The notes beneath the pieces are model-generated. The model searched no databases. It worked only from the letters and a program-made list of their open reading frames with translations, and was not told where the DNA came from. From Rothia sp. ZJ932 (GTDB lineage Bacteria > Actinomycetota > Actinomycetes > Actinomycetales > Micrococcaceae), in contig NZ_CP070480.1 of assembly GCF_016924835.1 (NCBI RefSeq), positions 2,108,001 to 2,172,000 of the forward strand: a stretch of 64,000 nucleotides of DNA, read 5' to 3'. The position numbers were made by a program, and so were the translations under genes. Shown piece after piece: positions 1 through 7,273 of this stretch (position 1 is the first letter of the stretch; every line of letters starts with the position of its first letter).

Positions 1-24
1 ACTCACACCGCTAAGATGGTGAGC

Positions 25-849
25 ATGAGCGAACTTCAACAGCAGATTGTTGCCCACATGGGCGTTAAACCAGAGATTGATGCCCCCGAAGAGATTCGTA
101 AGCGCGTGCAGTTTTTGTGCGATTACCTCAAGGCGAGCCACACACAGGGGTTTGTGTTGGGTATCAGCGGCGGCGTTGATTCCACCCTTACCGGACGTCT
201 GTGCCAGCTCGCGGTAGAGGAGCTTGCCTTTGAAGGTATTGACGCTGATTTCGTGGCTGTTCGTTTGCCCTATAAGGTGCAAGCTGATGAGGATGACGCC
301 CAGGCGGCACTGGATTTCATCATGCCCAAGACCACCGTTACTTATAACATTGGGCAAGCTGTGGACGGTTTCGCTGACGCTTTTGAAGACGCCACCGGGC
401 GCACCATCGGTGATTTCAATAAGGGCAATGTCAAAGCGCGTGCGCGCATGATTGCCCAGTACGCACTGGCTGGTGAAAAGAACCTGCTGGTGGTAGGTAC
501 CGACCACGCAGCTGAGAACATCACCGGTTTCTTCACCAAGTTCGGTGACGGTGGCGCCGACGTGCTGCCCCTCGCTGGTTTGAACAAGCGCCAGAACCGG
601 CAGCTGCTGAAGACTCTGGGCGCGAAAGAGCGGCTCTGGGTGAAGGCTCCCACTGCTGATTTGCTTGACGGAAACCCTGGGCGCACTGACGAGGACGAGC
701 TCGGCATCACCTACGACCAGATTGATGACTACCTCGAAGGTAAGCAGATTGACCCCGCCGCAGCCGAAGCGCTCGAAACCAAATATCTGCGCTCACGCCA
801 CAAGCGCGTCCTACCCGTTACACCGGCTGACGACTGGTACAAGAGCTAG
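25..849 (+). CDS. nadE: NH3-dependent NAD+ synthetase
   Basis: Makes NAD+ from deamido-NAD+, ammonia and ATP in the cytoplasm. The 274-residue length fits the short ammonia-dependent bacterial form; there is no nitrilase (glutaminase) domain. The ATP-pyrophosphatase loop SGGVDST is at about residues 48-54, and the conserved GTDHAAE block is near residue 155, followed by the [11 protein letters not shown] segment typical of NadE. An in-frame ATG lies at 16, but the ATG at 25 gives the usual N-terminus (MSELQQQI). The gene runs convergently into the PAP2 gene, and the two coding ends overlap by about 32 bp. Its promoter is mostly outside the window. Confidence 0.95.
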   Translation: MSELQQQIVAHMGVKPEIDAPEEIRKRVQFLCDYLKASHTQGFVLGISGGVDSTLTGRLCQLAVEELAFEGIDADFVAVRLPYKVQADEDDAQAALDFIMPKTTVTYNIGQAVDGFADAFEDATGRTIGDFNKGNVKARARMIAQYALAGEKNLLVVGTDHAAENITGFFTKFGDGGADVLPLAGLNKRQNRQLLKTLGAKERLWVKAPTADLLDGNPGRTDEDELGITYDQIDDYLEGKQIDPAAAEALETKYLRSRHKRVLPVTPADDWYKS

Positions 850-1510
850 GTGATTTACAGAGGGTACCCGGTGTACGCCCGCTAATGACTTCGGGAAAGA
901 CCGCGTACCCCAGTAGCGTGATGCAAGCTCCCAGTAAGATGCCCGCCAGCACGTCGGTTCCCCAGTGTACTCCTGCGTAGATGCGGCTGGCGGCGACAGC
1001 AAGTATCAGTATGCCCGCAGTAACACCGGTCAGGACGCGCGCTGTACGACCCATGAGGGCGTAGGCGGCGAGGTAGATGCCTAGGCTCAGGGCTGTTATA
1101 CCGGTGGCATGCCCCGAAGGAAAAGAGTAAGCATACTCAGGTACCAGGTGGAATTCCTCTGCCGGGCGCAAACGGTCAATAATGCGTTTGATGACCCACA
1201 TGAGCCCCGGTGCCACCACCATGCCACATGCAATAGTGAAAAAGGGCTTTGCAGACCGGTGTGCCCGGCTCAGCGCTATAGCGGCAACGGTTGCGTAGAT
1301 TGTTTGCGGTACCGTGTTGAAGGCCTGCGTGAAGCGCGCCACCAGGGGGTTGAGCGCGTCCGCTCTCTCGCTGATGGCGAGGTGCCACAGCCACTGGTCA
1401 AAAAGGTTGTCGTGGTTGGTGAGCACGATAAAACTTGTAATTACACAGAAAATCAGCGCGCAGGTGAGGCCGGTCAGCAGCAGGCGGCGGCGCAAGGTGG
1501 AATCGGGCAT
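818..1510 (-). CDS. PAP2-family membrane phosphatase
   Basis: Integral-membrane phosphatase of the PAP2 (phosphatidic acid phosphatase type 2) superfamily, probably acting on lipid phosphates or undecaprenyl/isoprenoid pyrophosphates at the outer face of the membrane. All three superfamily motifs are present: KRIIDRLRP near residue 110, PSGH near 131, and [12 protein letters not shown] near 176. About six hydrophobic segments surround them, starting with one at residues 12-30. The substrate cannot be read from the sequence. The last 32 bp overlap the end of convergent nadE. The gene stands alone, with a hairpin repeat just upstream of its start. Confidence 0.88.
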   Translation of the reverse strand: MPDSTLRRRLLLTGLTCALIFCVITSFIVLTNHDNLFDQWLWHLAISERADALNPLVARFTQAFNTVPQTIYATVAAIALSRAHRSAKPFFTIACGMVVAPGLMWVIKRIIDRLRPAEEFHLVPEYAYSFPSGHATGITALSLGIYLAAYALMGRTARVLTGVTAGILILAVAASRIYAGVHWGTDVLAGILLGACITLLGYAVFPEVISGRTPGTLCKSPSSCTSRQPV

Positions 1511-1535
1511 TGTTCTAGTCTAGCCCGCTCCACAA

Positions 1536-1606
1536 AGTATTCCGCTACGGTGAAAGTACCCGCGCTAAAGACAGTACTTTCACCGTAAGCCCGTACTTTT
1601 TTGCAT
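1536..1606 (-). repeat. Dispersed hairpin repeat, copy A (probable terminator)
   Basis: Perfect 14-bp arms TACGGTGAAAGTAC (1546-1559) and GTACTTTCACCGTA (1574-1587) enclose a 14-nt loop. The unit lies just past the stop codon of the minus-strand aminopeptidase gene. Read on that strand it starts with a run of A, then ACGGG and TTACGGTGAAAG. The same arrangement recurs at 52570-52640 behind the plus-strand biotin carboxylase gene, so this is a repeated element and not a one-off terminator. Confidence 0.7.
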
Positions 1607-1623
1607 CCCTACGGATGCTACCC

Positions 1624-2940
1624 CTACAGCGCAAAGAATCCCTCGATGGCGCGGGTTAGGTAGGCGACGTCGTCCACGTGGCACATTTCGCGCGCGGAGT
1701 GCATCGAGAGTAGCCCCAGACCTACGTCCACGGTGCGAATGCCCAGGCGGGTTGCGGTAATGGGGCCGATGGTTGAACCGCACGGAACATTATTGTTTGA
1801 AACGAACTCCTGGTAGGGAACCCCCGCTTTCTGGCAGGCGAGCGCGAAGGTTCCTGCACCGAGCGCGTCCGTGGCGTAGCGCTGGTTGGCGTTGATTTTT
1901 AGTAGGGGTCCGGCTGCTGGTGCGGGGCGGACGCGCGGGTCATGGTGACCTGCGTAGTTGGGGTGTAACAGGTGACCGGCGTCCGATGAGAGGCAGAAGG
2001 ATTCTGCGATGGATCGTCGGTGTTCTTCGGTGCTTTCCCCGCGGGCTGCGCTCAGGCGTACCAGGATGTCTTCGAGGAAGGACCCGGCGGCACCTGATCG
2101 GGATTCCGAGCCGATTTCTTCGTGGTCGAAGGCGGCGAGTATGACAGTGTGCTGGGCGCTAGCGTAGGCGTCGGACGCGGTGAAGCGGGTGAGAGCGGTG
2201 AGTCCGGCGTGTACCGATGAAAGATTGTCGAGGCGTCCTGATGCGAAGAATTCTTGGTTTTCGCCAAAGACGCGGGGGGCTTGGGTGTCTGCTAGTAGCA
2301 GGTCGTAGCCGACGATTTTTTCGGGGTCGATAGCGCCGTTTTCGGTGTGTGAAGCAAGGTAGCCTAGGACGTCGCCGGTGGAGTCCCCCGCGCCCCAGAC
2401 GGGGTAGATGTTGCCCTGTTTATCGAGTTTGAGACCGTTGTTGGCGTCGCGGTCGAGGTGGATTGCAAGCTGCGGTATGCGAGCGACCGGCGCGGTTTTC
2501 ACCAGATGTGAGGTAAGGGTGCCGTCGATGGCGGTGACGAGTCGCCCGGCGATGCAGAGCTCGCGGTCGAGCCACGAGTTTAGCAGCGGGCCGCCATAGA
2601 CTTCTACGCCCACTTGGTTCCAGGTGAAGGAACGCACCGAGGATTGGGGTTTGAGCTTGAAAGAAGGCGAGTCAGTGTGTGCCCCCAAGATGCGATAGCC
2701 GGAGGCTTTTGCGGCAGTGGGCGCGCCTGCCCAGGCGATGATGGCGCCGTCACGCACCACGTAGTGCTTGCCGGTGGCAACGTCAAATGCCCACGCATCC
2801 TCTTCATTAAGGGCTGTAAAACCCGCTGTGTTCAGGCGACGCGCGGCTTCTGCTGCCGCGTGAAAGCTGGTGGGCGCTGCCTGCACAAAGCTGGCGAGGT
2901 CATCAATATTCTGAGCTGCATCAAAGGTCATGCTCCCCAT
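1624..2940 (-). CDS. apeB: M18-family aminopeptidase
   Basis: Cytoplasmic dinuclear-zinc aminopeptidase of the M18 (aspartyl aminopeptidase) family, removing N-terminal acidic or neutral residues from peptides. Metal and catalytic motifs seen: GAHTDSPSFKLKP near residue 88, AAFDHEEIGSESR near 250, SSDAGHLLHPNY near 310 and the C-terminal MHSAREMCHVDDV. The length of 438 residues is normal for the family. Starts at 2940 and 2931 are both possible; the G-rich stretch between them is too close to the second ATG to be its ribosome site, so the first is kept. The symbol is by family; the exact specificity is not readable. Confidence 0.92.
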   Translation of the reverse strand: MGSMTFDAAQNIDDLASFVQAAPTSFHAAAEAARRLNTAGFTALNEEDAWAFDVATGKHYVVRDGAIIAWAGAPTAAKASGYRILGAHTDSPSFKLKPQSSVRSFTWNQVGVEVYGGPLLNSWLDRELCIAGRLVTAIDGTLTSHLVKTAPVARIPQLAIHLDRDANNGLKLDKQGNIYPVWGAGDSTGDVLGYLASHTENGAIDPEKIVGYDLLLADTQAPRVFGENQEFFASGRLDNLSSVHAGLTALTRFTASDAYASAQHTVILAAFDHEEIGSESRSGAAGSFLEDILVRLSAARGESTEEHRRSIAESFCLSSDAGHLLHPNYAGHHDPRVRPAPAAGPLLKINANQRYATDALGAGTFALACQKAGVPYQEFVSNNNVPCGSTIGPITATRLGIRTVDVGLGLLSMHSAREMCHVDDVAYLTRAIEGFFAL

Positions 2941-2979
2941 TTTACGCCCCGCAACCTATCAGGTGTTGGTCACAAAGAT

Positions 2980-3211
2980 ACTGCCGAGAAGAGTTCGTCG
3001 GCGAAATACACCGGGTGAAAGATTCAAAGAGGTGTGTGCCGTGCATAAGATTGAAGGTAAGCATCCCGCTGCTGGAATGAGTATTATGAGCCCGCGTTTT
3101 AATCCTCCGCCCAGCCCATCATCCGGCTGGTGGGTGTTCGCGATTGACCGCTTGCGTCCTCGCCCCGTGATGCCAACAGCTGTGCAACTGGATTCAAAAG
3201 CGCCCATCTGA
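2980..3211 (+). other. Possible remnant of a proline-rich small protein gene
   Basis: A short open frame here includes the string SPRFNPPPSPSSGWW followed by a few residues and a stop inside the hairpin at 3198. N-termini of the type RFNPPPxWP are common on small actinobacterial membrane proteins (DUF2510/DUF4190-like), but here no transmembrane segment follows. It may be a truncated leftover or just a non-coding frame. I see no convincing ribosome site. Confidence 0.2.
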
Positions 3212-3230
3212 ACATTTCAGATGGGCGCTT
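3198..3230. terminator. Bidirectional hairpin terminator
   Basis: Perfect 15-bp arms AAGCGCCCATCTGAA (3198-3212) and TTCAGATGGGCGCTT (3216-3230) around a 3-nt loop. It sits about 10 bp past the stop of the minus-strand CPBP protease gene, and the run of T/A at each end suits termination in both directions. Confidence 0.8.
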
Positions 3231-3239
3231 TCACATCGT

Positions 3240-4403
3240 TTATGATCCAATAACCGGCTGCTGATCTGCTGCCGGGCGGACGCGCTGGATCTTGCGTTTG
3301 CGGGCGGCAAACACCACCGCACCGGCAAAGATAAGTTCCATAGCGAACACGGTAAAGAAATCTGCGGGAGTAGAACCTGCGTTGGCGAAGGGATCAACTG
3401 TGCCCATGAGTCCTGAGAACATCGCCAGAACGTTGTTGATAACGTGCAGGGCGATAGCGGCTTCTAGTCCGCCGGTGTACCAGACTAAGAACCCAGCGGT
3501 GAGCCCCATACACAGCACAGAGAGCTGACCCCAGAGATCATAGCCGTGACCGAGCATGAATAGGGGCGCAGGCAGAATAATTGCCCATGCTGGATGCTTG
3601 AGCCAACGGCCGATGGTTTGCATCAGGTACCCGCGGAAAATAAGCTCTTCGGCGTAGCACTGAATGGGCACCAGGGTAATCAGCAGCACCAGATAGATCC
3701 ACAGGGGGCTTGCCTGCTCCCGCCAAGGCTCAGTAGCTTCAGCTCCACCCATGAAAGGGGTGATAGCAAGCGGAACCAGCAAAAAGATGAGGGCAGCAAT
3801 ACCACCGCACAGCAGCATCCATCCCCACCGCAGGCGTCCAGCAACCGAATGAACCAGCCCCCACGGTTTCGGGCCTATGATGAGACGAGCCAGCCACATT
3901 GACGGGAACATCACCGCAATGGAAGCAAACAAGTAGGCGAACACCCAGGGGTTTTCAAAGGCTGCGGTGGTGAAGGCTTCCATCGCTTTAGACGGGTCGG
4001 TCTCTGAGAAAAGACTGGGGAAATCCGGCACCATGAACATCGCCGCGACAAGGGGAACGGTCAGCAGGGTCTGAAGAGCCAGAAAGATTCCCAGTCCGAT
4101 AGCGCCTTCCACTAGCGGTTTCCACCAAGCATTTTTGGGGTCAGCAAAAGCGAGGCGGTGGTGGGGCAAAGGCCCGGGATTGTAGGGACGCGCAAAGGCG
4201 GGGTATTGCCCAGGGTGAGGTGCATTGGGCGGTAGCTGCCCGTTATACCCCACTGGGGTGTAGGGCGCGTTCGCTCCGGGAACGACCGCGGCGGGTACTC
4301 CATAGTTACCGGTTGTTGGTGGAGCTCCGGGCGGCTGGGCGGCAGCGCCGTTAGTAGCTGCGGAATCTTGTGCCCAGGGCACGTGGTCAGGGTTTGAACT
4401 CAT
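3240..4403 (-). CDS. CPBP-family intramembrane metalloprotease
   Basis: Membrane protein of the CPBP (CAAX protease and bacteriocin-processing) family. It has a proline/alanine-rich cytoplasmic N-terminal tail of about 90 residues, then about eight hydrophobic segments. The family motifs are present: EELIFRG (glutamates and arginine of motif 1), FMLGH (motif 2 His) and HVINN (motif 3 His/Asn). Members cleave peptides within the membrane, but the substrate here is unknown. A GTG at 4412 is an alternative start, and neither start has a well-spaced ribosome site. It lies directly downstream of the sdhA remnant on the same strand, with no clear shared function. Confidence 0.85.
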   Translation of the reverse strand: MSSNPDHVPWAQDSAATNGAAAQPPGAPPTTGNYGVPAAVVPGANAPYTPVGYNGQLPPNAPHPGQYPAFARPYNPGPLPHHRLAFADPKNAWWKPLVEGAIGLGIFLALQTLLTVPLVAAMFMVPDFPSLFSETDPSKAMEAFTTAAFENPWVFAYLFASIAVMFPSMWLARLIIGPKPWGLVHSVAGRLRWGWMLLCGGIAALIFLLVPLAITPFMGGAEATEPWREQASPLWIYLVLLITLVPIQCYAEELIFRGYLMQTIGRWLKHPAWAIILPAPLFMLGHGYDLWGQLSVLCMGLTAGFLVWYTGGLEAAIALHVINNVLAMFSGLMGTVDPFANAGSTPADFFTVFAMELIFAGAVVFAARKRKIQRVRPAADQQPVIGS

Positions 4404-4413
4404 ACCTTTCACC

Positions 4414-4557
4414 CTAGCAAAACGAGTGCCTCTCCAGTGACGGGACGCTCGCTACCATCTCACAGTCGTCGCGGTGGTGTTCCCAAGCGGGGCTGGGGTC
4501 GCCCTCGGGCACCTTGCCGCTAATCGCATCGCCGTGGGTATTTTTAATGTCTACCAT
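4414..4557 (-). pseudogene. sdhA: sdhA 5' remnant (succinate dehydrogenase flavoprotein)
   Basis: Begins at an ATG preceded by a GGAAAG ribosome site and encodes MVDIKNTHGDAISGK, then VPEGDPSPAWEHHRDD, then runs into a stop after 47 codons. The pattern KxPxGDPxxAWxxxKDD is the N-terminal extension of the SdhA used with cytochrome b558-type succinate dehydrogenase in Actinobacteria. About 95% of the gene is missing, including the whole FAD domain. It follows the sdhC remnant exactly as sdhA follows sdhC in intact operons. The match rests on memory of the family, not on a search. Confidence 0.6.
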
Positions 4558-4569
4558 GATGAACTTTCC

Positions 4570-4798
4570 CTACTTTAGGATTCCGGTGAGTACGGCGATG
4601 GGGATGCTGATGTTGCCCCAGCATGACAATCAGGGCGTACACACCGGCAATGAGAATGCCCCATGAGCGTGCTTTTTCGCTGACGGTGACGCCGAAGTCG
4701 TAGACTACCGCCCACAGACCGTGTGCTAGGTGAAGGGAAGAGAACGACAATTGCGGCTAGGTAGACCAGTGAAATGAGGGGCGCTCTGGTGTATACAG
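4570..4798 (-). pseudogene. sdhC: sdhC 3' remnant (succinate dehydrogenase cytochrome b subunit)
   Basis: Two or three overlapping frames together read like the C-terminal half of the single-chain cytochrome b558 SdhC. One segment is LHLAHGLWAVVYDFGVTVSE (the His of HLAHG is a haem-ligand-type residue in this family). The C-terminus is MLGNISIPIAVLTGILK and a stop. Joining them needs one G removed near the MLG codons and another frame change just before LHLAHG. The stop at 4570-4572 is 12 bp before the sdhA remnant. The 5' half is gone, replaced by the end of the GT87 gene. Confidence 0.6.
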
Positions 4799-4800
4799 CC

Positions 4801-6068
4801 TTATTTTGTTGCGATGTGCCGACGATGAATGAGGGCAGTGAGAATCCATAACATGACCGCCGCAAAGAGACAGATAATGGGTACGGACGAGACGATCAGC
4901 GCGGGTGCCGAAGCATCGTTAAGCCCCTGGTCACTACCGTGAATCCTGATCGCAATATTCATGGGCGAGATTGCCAGCCCTACAGCGGCAACCACCGTCA
5001 GGGCGTAAAAGACCCAGCGCACCCAGGTACGGGAATAAGCGAGGAAGGGGCGCGCGTCCACCCACAGAGTCATCATCAGCAGCGGCAACCAAATGTTGTG
5101 ATGAGACCACGAAATCAGTGACATCATCATCATCAAAAAGGCGTTCAGGGAAATCTCGCTCAACACCATGCGACGGGAGTGCAACTTCGGCAGAAGATAA
5201 GCAACGCCCAGCAGCAGAGCCAGCGTCAGCGTGTACTGCAAGATTTTGAGCAGGGCGCCTTCGGGAATCCCCAGGTGCATGAGCCAGCCGAGAATCGAGA
5301 TGTTGTCAGGGAAGTTTATATTACCCACGCGCGAAGGATCAGAAAGAGCTGAAAACCAAAACTCTTTCGCCTCTGCGGGCATCAGAATGAAACCCAACAT
5401 CACGGTTGTAAAGAAGCTAATGCCTAGGGTGATAACGCCCTTAAAATCGCGGCGCATCAACAAAATCAGACCAAAAGCCAACGGGGTCAGCTTAATACCA
5501 CCGGCGATACCAATCAGCACACCGCGCGGAATACGGCTTGCCGGGCGTAAAAGGTCCACCAGCACCAAAAGCATAATCAGCGGGTTAATCTGTACCAACC
5601 CCATCAACCCGCGACGCCACGGCCCCAGCACCAAAATGCCCGCAGTCATCAAGGCAATCGTTCCGGTGCGACCGATAAAGTGCTGGCAGGGAATCTCATA
5701 CCCGCGAGCATTCACGTAATCGTAGATAAGGGTCGCGAGTAGCCACGCCACCGCGAAAGACAGCACCAGCACGCAAACCACCCCCAGCCAGCGGCACAAA
5801 AAGCTATCGCCGCAAAAGGCGGGTAGGTAAAGGGCAGCCAGAAATCCTCGCTCCACCGCACAATATCGGGAACATAGAGGTCCTTGGTAAACCCCTCGTT
5901 ATCAAAAATAGTCATCGCGCCAGCGCGGTATACCGAAAAATCGAAGGCATCCAGCGTTAGTGTCTTGTACATGTGTTGGTATACCACCCAGGCAAGCAGG
6001 GCATAAGCCACGAAAGATAGCCATTTCTGGCTAGAAGTCACCCACAGGTTTGTACTCACGCCACTCAC
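4801..6068 (-). pseudogene. GT87 (DUF2029) glycosyltransferase, frameshifted
   Basis: Two overlapping frames make one polytopic membrane glycosyltransferase of the GT87/PimE-like mannosyltransferase type, which uses polyprenyl-phosphate sugars. Frame one (6068 down to about 5790) has an N-terminal membrane helix and the DFSVYR motif, whose Asp is the family's catalytic-type residue, ending at WLPFTYPPFAAIAF. Frame two (about 5790 to 4801) continues with VVCVLVLSFAVAWLL and roughly nine more helices. The shift lies in a stretch holding both a T5 and a G5 run, and adding one G would restore a full-length protein of about 420 residues. It could be a true mutation, a slippage-variable gene or a sequencing error. 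It overlaps the upstream gene by 4 bp (ATGA), so they are co-transcribed. Confidence 0.75.
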
Positions 6069-6547
6069 GAACGCGGTGCCTCAGTGGTATCGTGAGCACC
6101 CTGCGAAGATTGGGTAGGCTTAGCAACAGCAACTAATCGGGTACCCTGGGGTACTTTCTTCTTGTTCCTGCGCGGAGTGCGGGCGGGCGCGTCCGCCCCG
6201 GTGCTCTGGGGTACGGACGCGATGGCGAGGGCCAGTGAGACCACCAATAACCCCAAGGCAATGTAGTAAATGAGCTGAGTGGGGTAGAACCAGTACATGT
6301 CGGTGTACACGCCTAAACCGGTGAGCACTAGCAGAACCGCTCCGATACCCGCCAGCGCGTAGTGAATCGGGGTGAAGGTGCCTCGCACCGGGTTTTTGAA
6401 CCCGATGTAGGCGGCGGCGAGCGCGAATAGGATCGGGAAGAAGACCTGCCCCCACATGGTAATGGAGTCGTTGGAGTAGCGGTAGATTCCTAGCGCTTGG
6501 ATCACCGCGACGGCTAGTAAAAGAACGAGTGCTGGCAAAGATTTCAC
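6065..6547 (-). CDS. Small membrane protein of unknown function
   Basis: 160 residues: an N-terminal hydrophobic segment (residues 5-22) and three more up to about residue 120, then a basic Lys/Arg/Thr-rich cytoplasmic tail ending in a Ser/Glu-rich segment. No catalytic motif is recognisable. Its stop codon overlaps the GT87 start (ATGA), so the pair is translationally coupled. A partner role for the glycosyltransferase is an inference from this overlap only. Confidence 0.7.
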   Translation of the reverse strand: MKSLPALVLLLAVAVIQALGIYRYSNDSITMWGQVFFPILFALAAAYIGFKNPVRGTFTPIHYALAGIGAVLLVLTGLGVYTDMYWFYPTQLIYYIALGLLVVSLALAIASVPQSTGADAPARTPRRNKKKVPQGTRLVAVAKPTQSSQGAHDTTEAPRS

Positions 6548-6653
6548 GTTGGCAAGTTTACCGCAGGCAGTGGAGCCTCTCCCTCTTGTGGTCGAGAGCG
6601 CATTTTAAGACATGTTATGCCGCGAAACCTGTATTTTTTTGTATTCTCGGCAG

Positions 6654-7154
6654 CTAGGGGGTCAGAAAGTAGGTGAGGGCACCAAGGATGAAGACGCTAC
6701 CGGCGGTCAGGGCGCAGGCGAGTTCCACCAGTATGCCCAGTCCCATCGATTTGAGGGCTGCTACGGTATCGGGAATTGCTCTGCGCATATCGCCCTGACG
6801 CACAGACTCGCTGGTGTACAAACCCACCGCGAAGCCAATGAAGAGACCGACAATCGGAATCACAAACATCCCCACCACGGCACCAACGATGGCGAAGAGA
6901 ATAGAGCGGTTGGGTATCTGATGCCTTTTCATGGTACGCCCGGTTAGCACTGCTTGGGCGGTCATACCGGCAAACATAATCAGCCCGCCGATAATAGCCA
7001 CCGCCCATCCTTCAGGACCGCGCAGGGTCAGACCCCACGCGAGAATACCGGTGAGTACTGCCAGCGAGCCAGGCAGAATGGGGTACACAATGCCAACGAT
7101 GCCAACAGCTATTAGCAGGACGGCAATGATGGTCATGATTACAGCGAGAGTCAT
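6654..7154 (-). CDS. DUF456 family membrane protein
   Basis: 166 residues with four or five hydrophobic helices and the DUF456 signature: a first helix followed by GIVGIVYPILPGSLAVLTGI, a second glycine-rich repeat in the centre, and a short MKR loop before PNRSILFAIVG. Function unknown for the family. The open frame extends to 7229, but the added 25 residues are polar and overlap the promoter of the divergent NirK gene, so the ATG at 7154 (MTLAVIMTI, running straight into the first helix) is preferred. Confidence 0.75.
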   Translation of the reverse strand: MTLAVIMTIIAVLLIAVGIVGIVYPILPGSLAVLTGILAWGLTLRGPEGWAVAIIGGLIMFAGMTAQAVLTGRTMKRHQIPNRSILFAIVGAVVGMFVIPIVGLFIGFAVGLYTSESVRQGDMRRAIPDTVAALKSMGLGILVELACALTAGSVFILGALTYFLTP

Positions 7155-7231
7155 GCTTTTTAGTGTAGAGGACGCGCTCCCCTGCCCCTGCGGCGGGTGG
7201 AGGTTTGTTGAGTGGGGCAGAGTGAACATCC

Positions 7232-7267
7232 TATAATTGCATTATTCATACCAATTAAATGTTGAGG
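7232..7267 (+). promoter_or_regulatory. Promoter and ribosome site of the NirK fusion
   Basis: A perfect -10 hexamer TATAAT at 7232-7237 lies in an AT-rich pocket of otherwise GC-rich DNA. TTGAGG at 7262-7267 sits 6 bp before the GTG start at 7274. I could not pick a clear -35, and no convincing NsrR- or Fnr-type palindrome is visible, so how nitrite or oxygen control this promoter is unknown. Confidence 0.5.
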
Positions 7268-7273
7268 TAAATT

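Noticed and set aside
1109-1588. 159-codon plus-strand frame opposite the PAP2 gene, ending in the hairpin repeat
   Set aside because: Fully antisense to a gene with intact catalytic motifs, and the sequence is low-complexity and basic.
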